This document shows positions 1 through 5,485 of a stretch of 5,487 nucleotides of DNA, one piece after another. The notes beneath the pieces are model-generated. The model was not told the origin of the DNA. It did no database searches and saw nothing but the letters and a program-made list of their open reading frames with translations. Source of the stretch: Anaerolineales bacterium (lineage in GTDB: Bacteria > Chloroflexota > Anaerolineae > Anaerolineales > DRMV01); the NCBI GenBank assembly GCA_027026295.1, contig JALVOR010000144.1, forward strand, positions 1 to 5,487, read 5' to 3'. The position numbers and the translations under genes were made by a program. How positions within the stretch are numbered: the stretch's first letter is position 1; every line of letters starts with the position of its first letter.

Positions 1-906
1 GAAAGCGGCCGCAGTGGGCAGGCCAAAGGCGGCCTCGTAACCGCTGAGGGCGACCAGCACCAACGCCACCCAGGTCACGCCGCCCAGCGCGCCCGCCCGC
101 ACCAACGGCACGCCCAACAGCAGCACGCCCAGCATCCCCAGGCCGGAAAACAAAATCTGCAGCGCCTGCTCCGCGCCTTCCAGCGAAGCCATTTCGGCCT
201 GCACGGTGAGGATTTCCTCGCCCAAACGCAGGGCAAGGCGGCGCTGAGCCTCGGCGTAGTTGTAAGCCAGGGCGTCGGCCAGCCCCTGGACGTGGTCGAC
301 CAGCGCGGCGTTGAGGGCCGCCCGGCGGGAAACCAGCGCCTGCCCGGCGCGGCGGGCGCGCAGCCGCGCCCAGACAGGCACCGCCACCGCAGCCAGCAGG
401 AAGAAAACCAGCCACGCCAGCCCTAAGCGGGGGGCAAAGGCCGCCAAGAAGCCGGTCAGCAGCGCCGCGGTGAGGGTGGCGACCCACGGCGGCGCGAGCA
501 CCCGCACGAAGAAGTTTTCCAGGGTGCGGATGTCGGCGATGATGCGCGCCAGCAGGTCGCCGCTGCGGTAACGCTGCAGGCGGGCCGGCGCGAGGGGTTC
601 CAGCGCGGCGTAGAACCACACCCGCAGGCGGGTGAGCACCCGAAAGGTGGTGTCGTGGGAAACCAGCCGCTCGCCATAGCGGAACGCGCCGCGGGCGATG
701 CCGAAGAAACGCACGCCCACAATAGCCACGTTCAGGTCGCCGATGGGCGGATGCAGCGCGGCCTTGGCGATGATCCACGCGCCGGTGCCCAACAAGCCCA
801 CGCTGCTCAACACCGTGGCCGTGCCCAACAGCACCGCGGCGAGCACCATCTTCCAGAAGGGCGTCACCATGCGCAGCAGGCGGCGGAAGGCTTGCCCGTT
901 GGTCAT
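1..906 (-). CDS. cydC: CydC, thiol reductant ABC exporter subunit (5' part, runs off the left edge)
   Basis: This is the amino-terminal 302 residues of CydC, one half of the CydDC heterodimeric ABC exporter. In the family, CydDC moves cysteine and glutathione across the cytoplasmic membrane and is needed to assemble cytochrome bd. The visible part is the transmembrane domain: hydrophobic segments lie at about 19-48, 142-175 and 250-290. The CydC hallmark RYGERLVSHD is at residues 76-85, followed by RLRVWFY (93-99) and RSGDLLARI (114-122). The ATP-binding domain lies outside the window, so the frame is open at the edge; I see no sign of a broken gene. The ATG at 906-904 overlaps the TGA of the upstream acetyltransferase gene (ATGA), and an AGGAGG sits 7 nt before it (919-914), which fixes the start. 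Confidence in CydC over a generic ABC exporter is high because of the RYGERLVSHD block. Confidence 0.93.
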   Translation of the reverse strand, partial: MTNGQAFRRLLRMVTPFWKMVLAAVLLGTATVLSSVGLLGTGAWIIAKAALHPPIGDLNVAIVGVRFFGIARGAFRYGERLVSHDTTFRVLTRLRVWFYAALEPLAPARLQRYRSGDLLARIIADIRTLENFFVRVLAPPWVATLTAALLTGFLAAFAPRLGLAWLVFFLLAAVAVPVWARLRARRAGQALVSRRAALNAALVDHVQGLADALAYNYAEAQRRLALRLGEEILTVQAEMASLEGAEQALQILFSGLGMLGVLLLGVPLVRAGALGGVTWVALVLVALSGYEAAFGLPTAAAF

Positions 907-919
907 GCGTTTTCCTCCT
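903..919 (-). promoter_or_regulatory. ATGA stop/start overlap and ribosome binding site of cydC
   Basis: AGGAGG (919-914) lies inside the last codons of the acetyltransferase gene, 7 nt before the cydC ATG. The acetyltransferase TGA (905-903) shares two bases with that ATG. This arrangement is typical of translational coupling in an operon. Confidence 0.8.
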
Positions 920-1472
920 CGCTCGCGGTGCGCTGGCGCTCGTATTCCGGCTTGAGGATGGCGTACATCAGCATGTCGTGGTACTGCTCCCAGCGGAAGA
1001 CGGCAGCCCGCCGCGAACCTTCGTAGGTCATGCCAATTTTCTGCATCACCCGCCCTGAAGCGGGGTTGGTATGAAAGTGCTGTGCCTGAATGCGGTACAG
1101 CCCCGCCTCGCCAAAGCCGTAGGCCAGCACGGCGCGGGCGGCTTCGGTGGTGTAGCCCTGCCCCCAATAAGGCACGCCCACCCAATAGCCCATCTCGGCC
1201 ACATGGCGCTGCTTGAGGAAGCGCAACTCAATCGCCCCCATGAAATAGCCTTCCCCGCGGTGGGTAATAGCCCAGGTTACGGCGCGGCGTTGCTTGAAGG
1301 CTTCCCCGTGGGTGGCAATCCAGTGGCAGGCAATCTCTTCGCTGTAGGGATAGGGAATGGTGGTGGTGCGGGCAATTTCCCAATCGCCGGCAAGCCGCAC
1401 CAGGTCGGGAAGGTCGCCGGGGGTGAACGCCCGCAAAATCAGGCGCTCGGTAGTGAGGGTGAGGAAGGACAT
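903..1472 (-). CDS. GNAT-family N-acetyltransferase, RimJ/RimL type
   Basis: The 189-residue protein has the form of the Acetyltransf_3 (RimJ/RimL-like) GNAT group. These enzymes transfer acetyl from acetyl-CoA to an amine, often a protein N-terminus or an antibiotic. The family start 'TTERLILRAF' is at residues 7-16. The acetyl-CoA pyrophosphate loop WGQGY is at 103-107, followed by TTEAARAVLAYGF (108-120). The late motif NPASGRVMQKIGM is at 136-148, followed by EG. I start it at 1472: the frame stays open to 1574, but the family start fits MSFLTLTTERL, a GAGG (1482-1479) lies 6 nt upstream, and the extra 34 codons run into repeat sequence. The stop overlaps the cydC ATG (ATGA), so the two genes are probably co-translated. 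The substrate cannot be told from the sequence; a functional link to CydC is only suggested by the coupling. Confidence 0.9.
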   Translation of the reverse strand: MSFLTLTTERLILRAFTPGDLPDLVRLAGDWEIARTTTIPYPYSEEIACHWIATHGEAFKQRRAVTWAITHRGEGYFMGAIELRFLKQRHVAEMGYWVGVPYWGQGYTTEAARAVLAYGFGEAGLYRIQAQHFHTNPASGRVMQKIGMTYEGSRRAAVFRWEQYHDMLMYAILKPEYERQRTASEEENA

Positions 1473-1525
1473 GGCGTACCTCGTGAGGGGGTTGTAGCGT
1501 AGCCGTTCCGCCTTGGGAAGATGGG

Positions 1526-1582
1526 CCACGGATGACACGGATGCACGCGGATTTTTTGTAACGCAAAGCCGCAAAGCCGCCA
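1526..1582. repeat. Short-period (8-9 nt) degenerate tandem repeats
   Basis: On the plus strand CACGGAT occurs at 1527-1533 and 1536-1542, followed by the variant CACGCGGAT at 1544-1552. After a T run come two exact tandem copies of CGCAAAGC at 1562-1569 and 1570-1577, and then CGCC. The same kind of CACRGAT/CGCAGAT repeat recurs in the other gaps of this window (1825-1876 and 5372-5411). I see no coding signal. It looks like an old dispersed intergenic repeat family whose origin I cannot name. Confidence 0.65.
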
Positions 1583-1676
1583 GTCATTGTCAACTCGGCA
1601 CGGTATGACCACCAACGTTATGCACTGACGAAGTAATGCTTCATAAGGCTTTGTTTCGTAATTGCTTAGCCTGAAC

Positions 1677-1817
1677 CTGAGCAGTCGTCATTGCGAGCCG
1701 CCGAAGGCGGCGTGGCAATCCCCCACAAACCCACGGAGGAGATTGCTTCGCTCGCTGATGCTCGCTCGCAATGACATCACGGAGAGTCACCCTTTCTAAG
1801 CAGATGTACTGAGCAGT
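1677..1817. repeat. CTGAGCAGT direct repeat flanking the hairpin element
   Basis: The 9-mer CTGAGCAGT occurs at 1677-1685, two bases before the hairpin repeat begins, and again at 1809-1817, 33 bases after it ends. Such a pair could be a target-site duplication. However, the right copy does not abut the inverted repeat, and no inverted ends are seen at exactly 1686 and 1808. Confidence 0.4.
1687..1775. repeat. Hairpin-forming dispersed-type repeat with 12-bp terminal inverted repeats
   Basis: GTCATTGCGAGC at 1687-1698 is matched perfectly in inverse by GCTCGCAATGAC at 1764-1775. Inside lie a tight hairpin, GCCGCC-gaa-GGCGGC (1697-1711), and a second inverted pair, GCAATC (1715-1720) and GATTGC (1741-1746). 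The 89-bp unit can therefore fold as a branched hairpin on either strand. From general knowledge, GTCATTGCGAG...CTCGCAATGAC sequences are scattered in the intergenic spaces of many bacterial genomes; I cannot count copies from one window. It encodes no transposase, so any movement would need one supplied in trans. Confidence 0.75.
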
Positions 1818-1824
1818 TACTTTG

Positions 1825-1876
1825 TTTCTGTGTTTTCGGTGGCATTTCTGTGCCTTCTGTGGTTTTCAATCTGCGG
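1825..1876. repeat. Short-period degenerate repeats (minus-strand CACAGAA units)
   Basis: TTCTGTG occurs at 1826-1832, 1846-1852 and 1855-1861, and the related TCTGCGG at 1870-1876. Read on the minus strand these are CACAGAA and CCGCAGA, the same repeat type as at 5372-5411. The block begins about 55 bases beyond the stop of the plsY-like gene. Confidence 0.55.
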
Positions 1877-1930
1877 TTTCGCCAGGTTGAGGCTGAAGAG
1901 TTACGTTTTGGGCGTGATGGGCGGCGCGAT

Positions 1931-2524
1931 CTATGTCGCCGGTCGGTCGAGCCACAATTCGCGGTACTGCCGCTGCCAATCCTGAGCAAAGCGGAAGACC
2001 AGAAAGGGCGCTACCCCGGCCACCACGGCCAGGGGCGCGCCGGTCAGCCCCAAGGCCCAGAAGAGCGCCCAGCCGGTGGCGGCGGCCAGGGCGTTGGCCC
2101 GGGCGGTGTGGCGCAGCGTGAGCACCCAGGCAATCAGCCAGCCCACGGCCAGCAGCGCGCCCAAGGGGGAAACCGCCAGCAGCGCGCCGAACGTGGTGGC
2201 GTTCCCCATGCCGCCGCGGAAATCGGCGAACACCGGCCAGATGTGCCCGATCACCGCAGCCGCCGCGGTCAGCGCGAGCACCCACGCGCCCGCGCCGGCC
2301 TCCTGCGCCAACGCCACCGCCACATAGCCCTTGAGCGCGTCGAGCGTTAGCACCGCCGCGCCCCAGCCCCAGCCCAGATGGCGCATGGTGTTGGTCGCGC
2401 CCGCGTGCCCCGAACCGCCGCGGCGGACGTCGATGCCCGCCACGCAGCGGGGCAGCCAGACGGCAAAGGCCAGCGAACCCAGCAGATAGCCCACCACGGG
2501 GAAAATCCAGTGCCAGAGGGTCAT
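1931..2524 (-). CDS. PlsY-like membrane protein (glycerol-3-phosphate acyltransferase family), divergent
   Basis: This 197-residue polytopic membrane protein has the length and layout of PlsY, which transfers an acyl group from acyl phosphate to glycerol-3-phosphate to start phospholipid synthesis. Hydrophobic segments lie at about 5-27, 53-75, 80-98, 112-137 and 146-178. PlsY motif 1 is recognisable as GSGHAGATNTMR (37-48) and motif 2 as GHIWPVFADFRGGMG (93-107). Several residues usual in the enzyme are changed: Asn of GSGN is His40, Lys of GGKG is Met106, and in motif 3 (RFAQDWQR, 178-185) the His and Asn are Phe179 and Asp182. The essential Ser (38) and Arg (48) of motif 1 remain. It may be a paralogue with altered or lost activity, so I do not assign plsY. 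The ATG overlaps the cydD TGA (ATGA), with GGGAGG 7 nt upstream (2537-2532). Confidence 0.85.
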   Translation of the reverse strand: MTLWHWIFPVVGYLLGSLAFAVWLPRCVAGIDVRRGGSGHAGATNTMRHLGWGWGAAVLTLDALKGYVAVALAQEAGAGAWVLALTAAAAVIGHIWPVFADFRGGMGNATTFGALLAVSPLGALLAVGWLIAWVLTLRHTARANALAAATGWALFWALGLTGAPLAVVAGVAPFLVFRFAQDWQRQYRELWLDRPAT

Positions 2525-2537
2525 GCCGCTGCCTCCC
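2521..2537 (-). promoter_or_regulatory. ATGA stop/start overlap and ribosome binding site of the plsY-like gene
   Basis: GGGAGG (2537-2532), within the cydD 3' end, lies 7 nt before the ATG at 2524. The cydD TGA (2523-2521) overlaps that ATG. The two genes are therefore very probably co-transcribed and translationally coupled. Confidence 0.75.
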
Positions 2538-4251
2538 GCGCCTGCAGCAGCCGCCGGAACAGGCCTTCCTGCGCGGCCAGGGCATCGGGCGCGCCGACCT
2601 GCACGAGGCGCCCGTTTTCCAGCACCGCGACTTTGTCGGCATGGGTGACGGTTTGCAGCCGGTGGGCGATGATCAGCGCGGTGCGCCGCGCCAGCAGGGC
2701 TTGCAGGCCCTCTTGAATGGCGGCTTCGTGTTCGGGGTCGAGGCTGGCGGTGGGCTCGTCGAGGATGAGGAAGGGCGCGTCCTTCAGCAGCGCCCGCGCG
2801 AGGGCGATGCGCTGCGCCTGCCCGCCGCTCAAGCGCGCCCCCTGCTCGCCCACCACGGTTTCGTAGCCTTCGGGCAGGGCGCGGATGAACGCATCGGCGC
2901 GGGCGATTTTCGCCGCCCGCACTACTTCTTCACGGGAGGCGTCGGGGCGGGCGAGGCGGATGTTGGCTTCCACCGTGGTGTTGAACAAATAGGGCTGCTG
3001 GGGCACCCACGCCACGCTCTGCCGCCACACCGCAGGCGGAATTTCGGCGAGGCGGTGTTCGCCGGCCCAGATTTCGCCGCGCTGGGGCACGATGAAGCGC
3101 AGCAGCAGCCCCGCGAGGGTGCTCTTGCCCGCTCCGCTGGGGCCGACCAAGGCCACCTGCGTGCCTTCTTCCAGGGTGAGGGAAACATCCTGCAGCGCGG
3201 GCGCGCTGGCATCGGGATAGGTGAAGGTCACGCCTTCCAGCCGCAGGGGGAAAGGATGCGTCACCGCGCGCACGCGGCCGGTCGCTGCGGGCACCTGGGG
3301 CGGCTGTTCCAGCACCGCGAAGATGCGCTCGGCCGCGGCCACGCCGCCCATGCCCGCGTGGAAGCGCGCCCCCAACTGCCGCAGCGGGAAGTAGAATTCC
3401 GGGGTCAGCAGCAGTACGAAAAACGCCTGCTCGAAGGTCAGCCGCCCATAAAGCAGCCGCAGGCCGATGCCCACGCTGACCACCGCGGTGCTCAGGGTGC
3501 CCACCCATTCCAGCACCAACGCGGAAATGAAGGCAATGCGCAGCACTTCCAGGGTGGTTGCGCGGAAGCGGTCGCTGACTTCCTCCACCCGGCGGATGTA
3601 TTCGCGGCTGCGCCCCAAAATTTTCAGCGCGGTCAGCCCTTGCAGCGCGTCGAGCAGGAAGGCGCTCATCCGCTCCAGTTGCTGCCACTGCTTTTTGGTC
3701 AGGCTCTCGGCAATGCTGCCGATCAGGTTCATGAACAGGGGGATGAGGGGGGCGGTGAACAGCAAAATCAGCCCGGAAATCCAATCCCGGGGGAAGACCA
3801 GCACCAGCACCAGCAAAGGCACGGCCGCGGCCAGCACCACCTGGGGCAGGTAGTGGCGGAAGTAGGTTTCCAGTTCTTCCAGACCTTCGGTGAGGGTGTT
3901 GGTGAGTTCGCCGGTGCGCTCGCCATGGGTGTAGAGCGGGCCTAACGCCTCTAAGTGCGTGAGCAGGCGGGCGCGCAGGGTGCGCTTGACCGCCGCGGCC
4001 ACCCGGAAGGCGCTCACTTCCGCCCCCCAGGCGGCGAGGGCGCGGGCGAGGAGCACGGCGACAAAGGCCACGGCCGCGCCGCGGATGGTCGCCAGGTCGC
4101 CGCCTTGCAGGAACACAGCGTTGACCATGGCAGCGGCCAGTGCGGCCTGGGCGACGATGAGCAGGCCGCCCAGCACCCCCAGCGCCACAGTCACGATAAA
4201 GGCGCCGCGGGGGCCGCGGAGCAGGGCTAAAAGTCGTCGGTCGAGGTTCAT
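2521..4251 (-). CDS. cydD: CydD, thiol reductant ABC exporter subunit
   Basis: This is a complete 576-residue half transporter, normal length for CydD, the partner of CydC in the cytoplasmic-membrane cysteine/glutathione exporter needed for cytochrome bd assembly. It opens with MNLDRRLLAL. Transmembrane helices lie at about 17-46, 56-75, 133-153, 156-180, 238-266 and 274-290, with the CydD-like stretch TPEFYFPLRQLGARFHAG at 283-300. The ATPase domain is intact: Walker A GPSGAGKST (370-378), Q-loop Gln418, signature LSGGQ (474-478), Walker B FLILDEP (494-500) with catalytic Glu499, D-loop SLD (503-505) and H-loop His530. Clear Shine-Dalgarno bases before the ATG are lacking, so the start rests on the family N-terminus. 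It could be confused with another ABC exporter, but the cydC gene downstream supports the call. The plsY-like gene overlaps its stop codon. Confidence 0.93.
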   Translation of the reverse strand: MNLDRRLLALLRGPRGAFIVTVALGVLGGLLIVAQAALAAAMVNAVFLQGGDLATIRGAAVAFVAVLLARALAAWGAEVSAFRVAAAVKRTLRARLLTHLEALGPLYTHGERTGELTNTLTEGLEELETYFRHYLPQVVLAAAVPLLVLVLVFPRDWISGLILLFTAPLIPLFMNLIGSIAESLTKKQWQQLERMSAFLLDALQGLTALKILGRSREYIRRVEEVSDRFRATTLEVLRIAFISALVLEWVGTLSTAVVSVGIGLRLLYGRLTFEQAFFVLLLTPEFYFPLRQLGARFHAGMGGVAAAERIFAVLEQPPQVPAATGRVRAVTHPFPLRLEGVTFTYPDASAPALQDVSLTLEEGTQVALVGPSGAGKSTLAGLLLRFIVPQRGEIWAGEHRLAEIPPAVWRQSVAWVPQQPYLFNTTVEANIRLARPDASREEVVRAAKIARADAFIRALPEGYETVVGEQGARLSGGQAQRIALARALLKDAPFLILDEPTASLDPEHEAAIQEGLQALLARRTALIIAHRLQTVTHADKVAVLENGRLVQVGAPDALAAQEGLFRRLLQAREAAA

Positions 4252-4332
4252 AAGGCGTCGTCAGGGGGGAAAGGGGCTTGCCCGCAGGCCGGGCTGTTGG
4301 CCCGAAATAGGGGGGCGTCTGGTGGCAGGCTA

Positions 4333-4338
4333 ATTATA
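4333..4338 (-). promoter_or_regulatory. Possible -10 element for cydD
   Basis: An exact TATAAT on the minus strand (4338-4333) stands 81 bases before the cydD start, inside the divergent gap. No TTGACA-like hexamer is found 15-19 bases upstream of it, so it is only a candidate. Confidence 0.4.
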
Positions 4339-4426
4339 CCGGCAGCGGCCTTTTCGGTGGGAGGCAGGCTGCAGTAGAAGTTGATCGGCTTTTCCCCAGA
4401 ACGCGGTGAGGCCGCGAGGCGGGCGA

Positions 4427-4432
4427 TATAAT
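4427..4432 (+). promoter_or_regulatory. Possible -10 element for the plus-strand membrane protein gene
   Basis: An exact TATAAT lies 31 bases before the ATG at 4464, which would leave a leader of roughly 25 bases including the ribosome binding site. No good -35 is seen at standard spacing; the nearest TTGATC (4381-4386) is too far away. Confidence 0.45.
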
Positions 4433-4452
4433 TGTCACTGCAAGTTTGCGCC

Positions 4453-4458
4453 GGAGGT
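4453..4458 (+). promoter_or_regulatory. Ribosome binding site deciding the start at 4464
   Basis: GGAGGT, 5 bases before ATG 4464, is a strong Shine-Dalgarno sequence. It rules against the in-frame TTG at 4446, which lies upstream of this site. Confidence 0.8.
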
Positions 4459-4463
4459 GCGCC

Positions 4464-5345
4464 ATGAGCAAGGCGAACAAGATATGCGCTTTTCGCTGGC
4501 CGCTGTGGGGGTGGGCTGGCCTGGCGCTGGTGGGTGTTTTTTGGCCGGTCAACTGGTTTTGGCCGGGGCTGCGCACCCATTGGGCTTTTTTCCCTTTGTG
4601 GCTGGGCTACGCGCTCACGGTGGACGCGCTGACCTATTGCCGTCAGGGCGCGTCGCTGGCTTCTCGCTCGCCGTGGCGGTACGCGGCGCTGTTTGTACTT
4701 TCCGCGCCTGGGTGGTGGCTTTTTGAGGCGCTCGACACCCGCACGCAAAACTGGCATTACGTCGGGCGTTCGTTTTTCAGCGATACCCAATACGCGCTGT
4801 TGGCCAGCCTGAGTTTTTCGACGGTGATGCCCGCGGTGTTCGGCACGGCCCAGTGGGTGCGCACCTGGCCGTGGTTCCGTCGTCCGCGCCGCGGCCCGCG
4901 AATCCGCCCCACTCGCGGCTTGCTGCTTGCCTTTTTCGGCAGCGGCTGGGTGATGTTGGGGGTGTTGTGGGCGTGGCCCCGCTATGGCTTCCCCTTTTTG
5001 TGGCTGGCGTTGTATTTCATTTTGGAGCCGCTGAACGCCTGGTTGAAGTTCCCCACCCTCTTGCGCTGGACCAAAGAGGGCAACTGGCAGCCGATCTACA
5101 CCCTTTGGGCCGCGGTGTGGCTCACCGCGTTTTTCTGGGAGATGTGGAATTTCTTTTCTTACCCCAAGTGGGTGTATCACGTGCCTTTTGTGGATTGTTG
5201 CCACGTTTTCGAGATGCCGCTGCTGGGCTATGGCGGCTATTTGCCCTTTGCCTTGGAACTTTTCGCGCTGTATCACCTGCTGGCCGGGCTGTTGCGCCTC
5301 GACCGGGGGGAATATCTGGCGCCTGCGTTGGTGTCGGAGGAGTAA
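4464..5345 (+). CDS. Multi-pass membrane protein of unknown function
   Basis: I do not recognise this 293-residue protein with certainty. It is rich in Trp, Phe and Tyr and has about eight likely membrane segments, near 14-33, 38-58, 72-90, 109-128, 152-171, 174-190, 209-230 and 256-277. An arginine-rich loop at 139-151 (six Arg in RRPRRGPRIRP, one more at 151) is probably cytoplasmic by the positive-inside rule. The most constrained-looking part is near the C-terminus: WEMWNFFSYPKWVYHVP (225-241), then FVDCCHVFEMPLLGYGGY (242-259) and Glu265. Its Asp244, Cys245, Cys246, His247 and Glu250 lie close together at a membrane border and could bind a metal or cofactor, which is inference only. There is no signal peptide apart from the first helix and no soluble domain. 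The gene is divergent from cydD, has a strong ribosome binding site, and may be transcribed alone. The start at 4464 is preferred to TTG 4446. Confidence 0.85.
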   Translation: MSKANKICAFRWPLWGWAGLALVGVFWPVNWFWPGLRTHWAFFPLWLGYALTVDALTYCRQGASLASRSPWRYAALFVLSAPGWWLFEALDTRTQNWHYVGRSFFSDTQYALLASLSFSTVMPAVFGTAQWVRTWPWFRRPRRGPRIRPTRGLLLAFFGSGWVMLGVLWAWPRYGFPFLWLALYFILEPLNAWLKFPTLLRWTKEGNWQPIYTLWAAVWLTAFFWEMWNFFSYPKWVYHVPFVDCCHVFEMPLLGYGGYLPFALELFALYHLLAGLLRLDRGEYLAPALVSEE

Positions 5346-5371
5346 GCCTGTTCAGCCTCGACAAGGAGAAA

Positions 5372-5411
5372 CCACAGATCGCGCAGATTTCGCAGAAAGA
5401 GCTCCGCAGAT
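5372..5411. repeat. Short-period (9 nt) degenerate CGCAGAT repeats
   Basis: CACAGAT (5373-5379), CGCAGAT (5382-5388) and CGCAGAA (5391-5397) are spaced exactly 9 bases apart, with a further CGCAGAT at 5405-5411. It begins 27 bases after the membrane protein stop codon and resembles the blocks at 1526-1582 and 1825-1876. Confidence 0.65.
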
Positions 5412-5457
5412 AAGTAGATTGGGCGAAAAACACTAAAAACCCACTCTCGCCCTCGCT

Positions 5458-5485
5458 TCTTGGCGGTCTTGGTGTCGTCTCGGCG
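5458..5485. repeat. Short-period TCTTGGYG repeats, cut by window edge
   Basis: TCTTGGCGG (5458-5466) and TCTTGGTGT (5467-5475) are adjacent 9-base units, with a third variant TCTCGGCG at 5478-5485. The array may continue to the right. Confidence 0.5.

Larger units (their letters stand above)
1473..1930. other. 458-bp non-coding repeat island between the plsY-like and acetyltransferase genes
   Basis: No convincing gene lies here. Open frames across it are short, run into flanking genes and translate the repeats. From left to right it holds short-period repeats (1526-1582), a less GC-rich stretch without recognised features (about 1583-1676), a hairpin-forming repeat (1687-1775) enclosed by two copies of CTGAGCAGT (1677-1685 and 1809-1817), and another short-period repeat block (1825-1876). 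The tract is visibly richer in A and T than the genes around it. On the minus strand a perfect TTGACA hexamer (1593-1588) precedes the acetyltransferase gene, but no good -10 follows at normal spacing. I found no clear intrinsic terminator after the plsY-like gene, so whether cydD and cydC share a transcript is open. Confidence 0.75.

Noticed and set aside
1473..1574. An N-terminal extension of the acetyltransferase by 34 codons
   Set aside because: The extra residues translate the short-period repeats and do not fit the family. The ATG at 1472 has its own ribosome binding site.
1526..1582. Short repeats as a CRISPR array
   Set aside because: The units are 7-9 bases with almost no spacers, far shorter than CRISPR repeats, and no cas gene is present.
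1588..1593. Perfect TTGACA on the minus strand upstream of the acetyltransferase gene, as a promoter
   Set aside because: At 16-18 base spacing the -10 position reads GC-rich hexamers such as GGCTTT. Without a plausible -10 I do not annotate a promoter.
1777..1989. A 70-codon minus-strand frame crossing the end of the plsY-like gene
   Set aside because: It overlaps the plsY-like stop region out of frame and then translates repeat sequence, with no ribosome binding site or domain.
1866..2642. A 258-codon minus-strand frame overlapping the plsY-like gene and the cydD end
   Set aside because: It is a +1 shadow of two well-supported genes, and its translation is low-complexity Gly/Arg/Ala.
2641..3945. 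A 434-codon plus-strand open frame opposite cydD
   Set aside because: It is fully antisense to a cydD gene with every ABC motif intact, and its translation is a Gly/His/Gln/Arg-rich string without domains. This is the usual mirror of GC-rich codons.
4248..5276. A 342-codon minus-strand open frame opposite the plus-strand membrane protein
   Set aside because: It is rich in Arg, Pro, Gln and His, with no motif or ribosome binding site. The plus-strand frame has a strong ribosome binding site, coherent membrane helices and a natural end.
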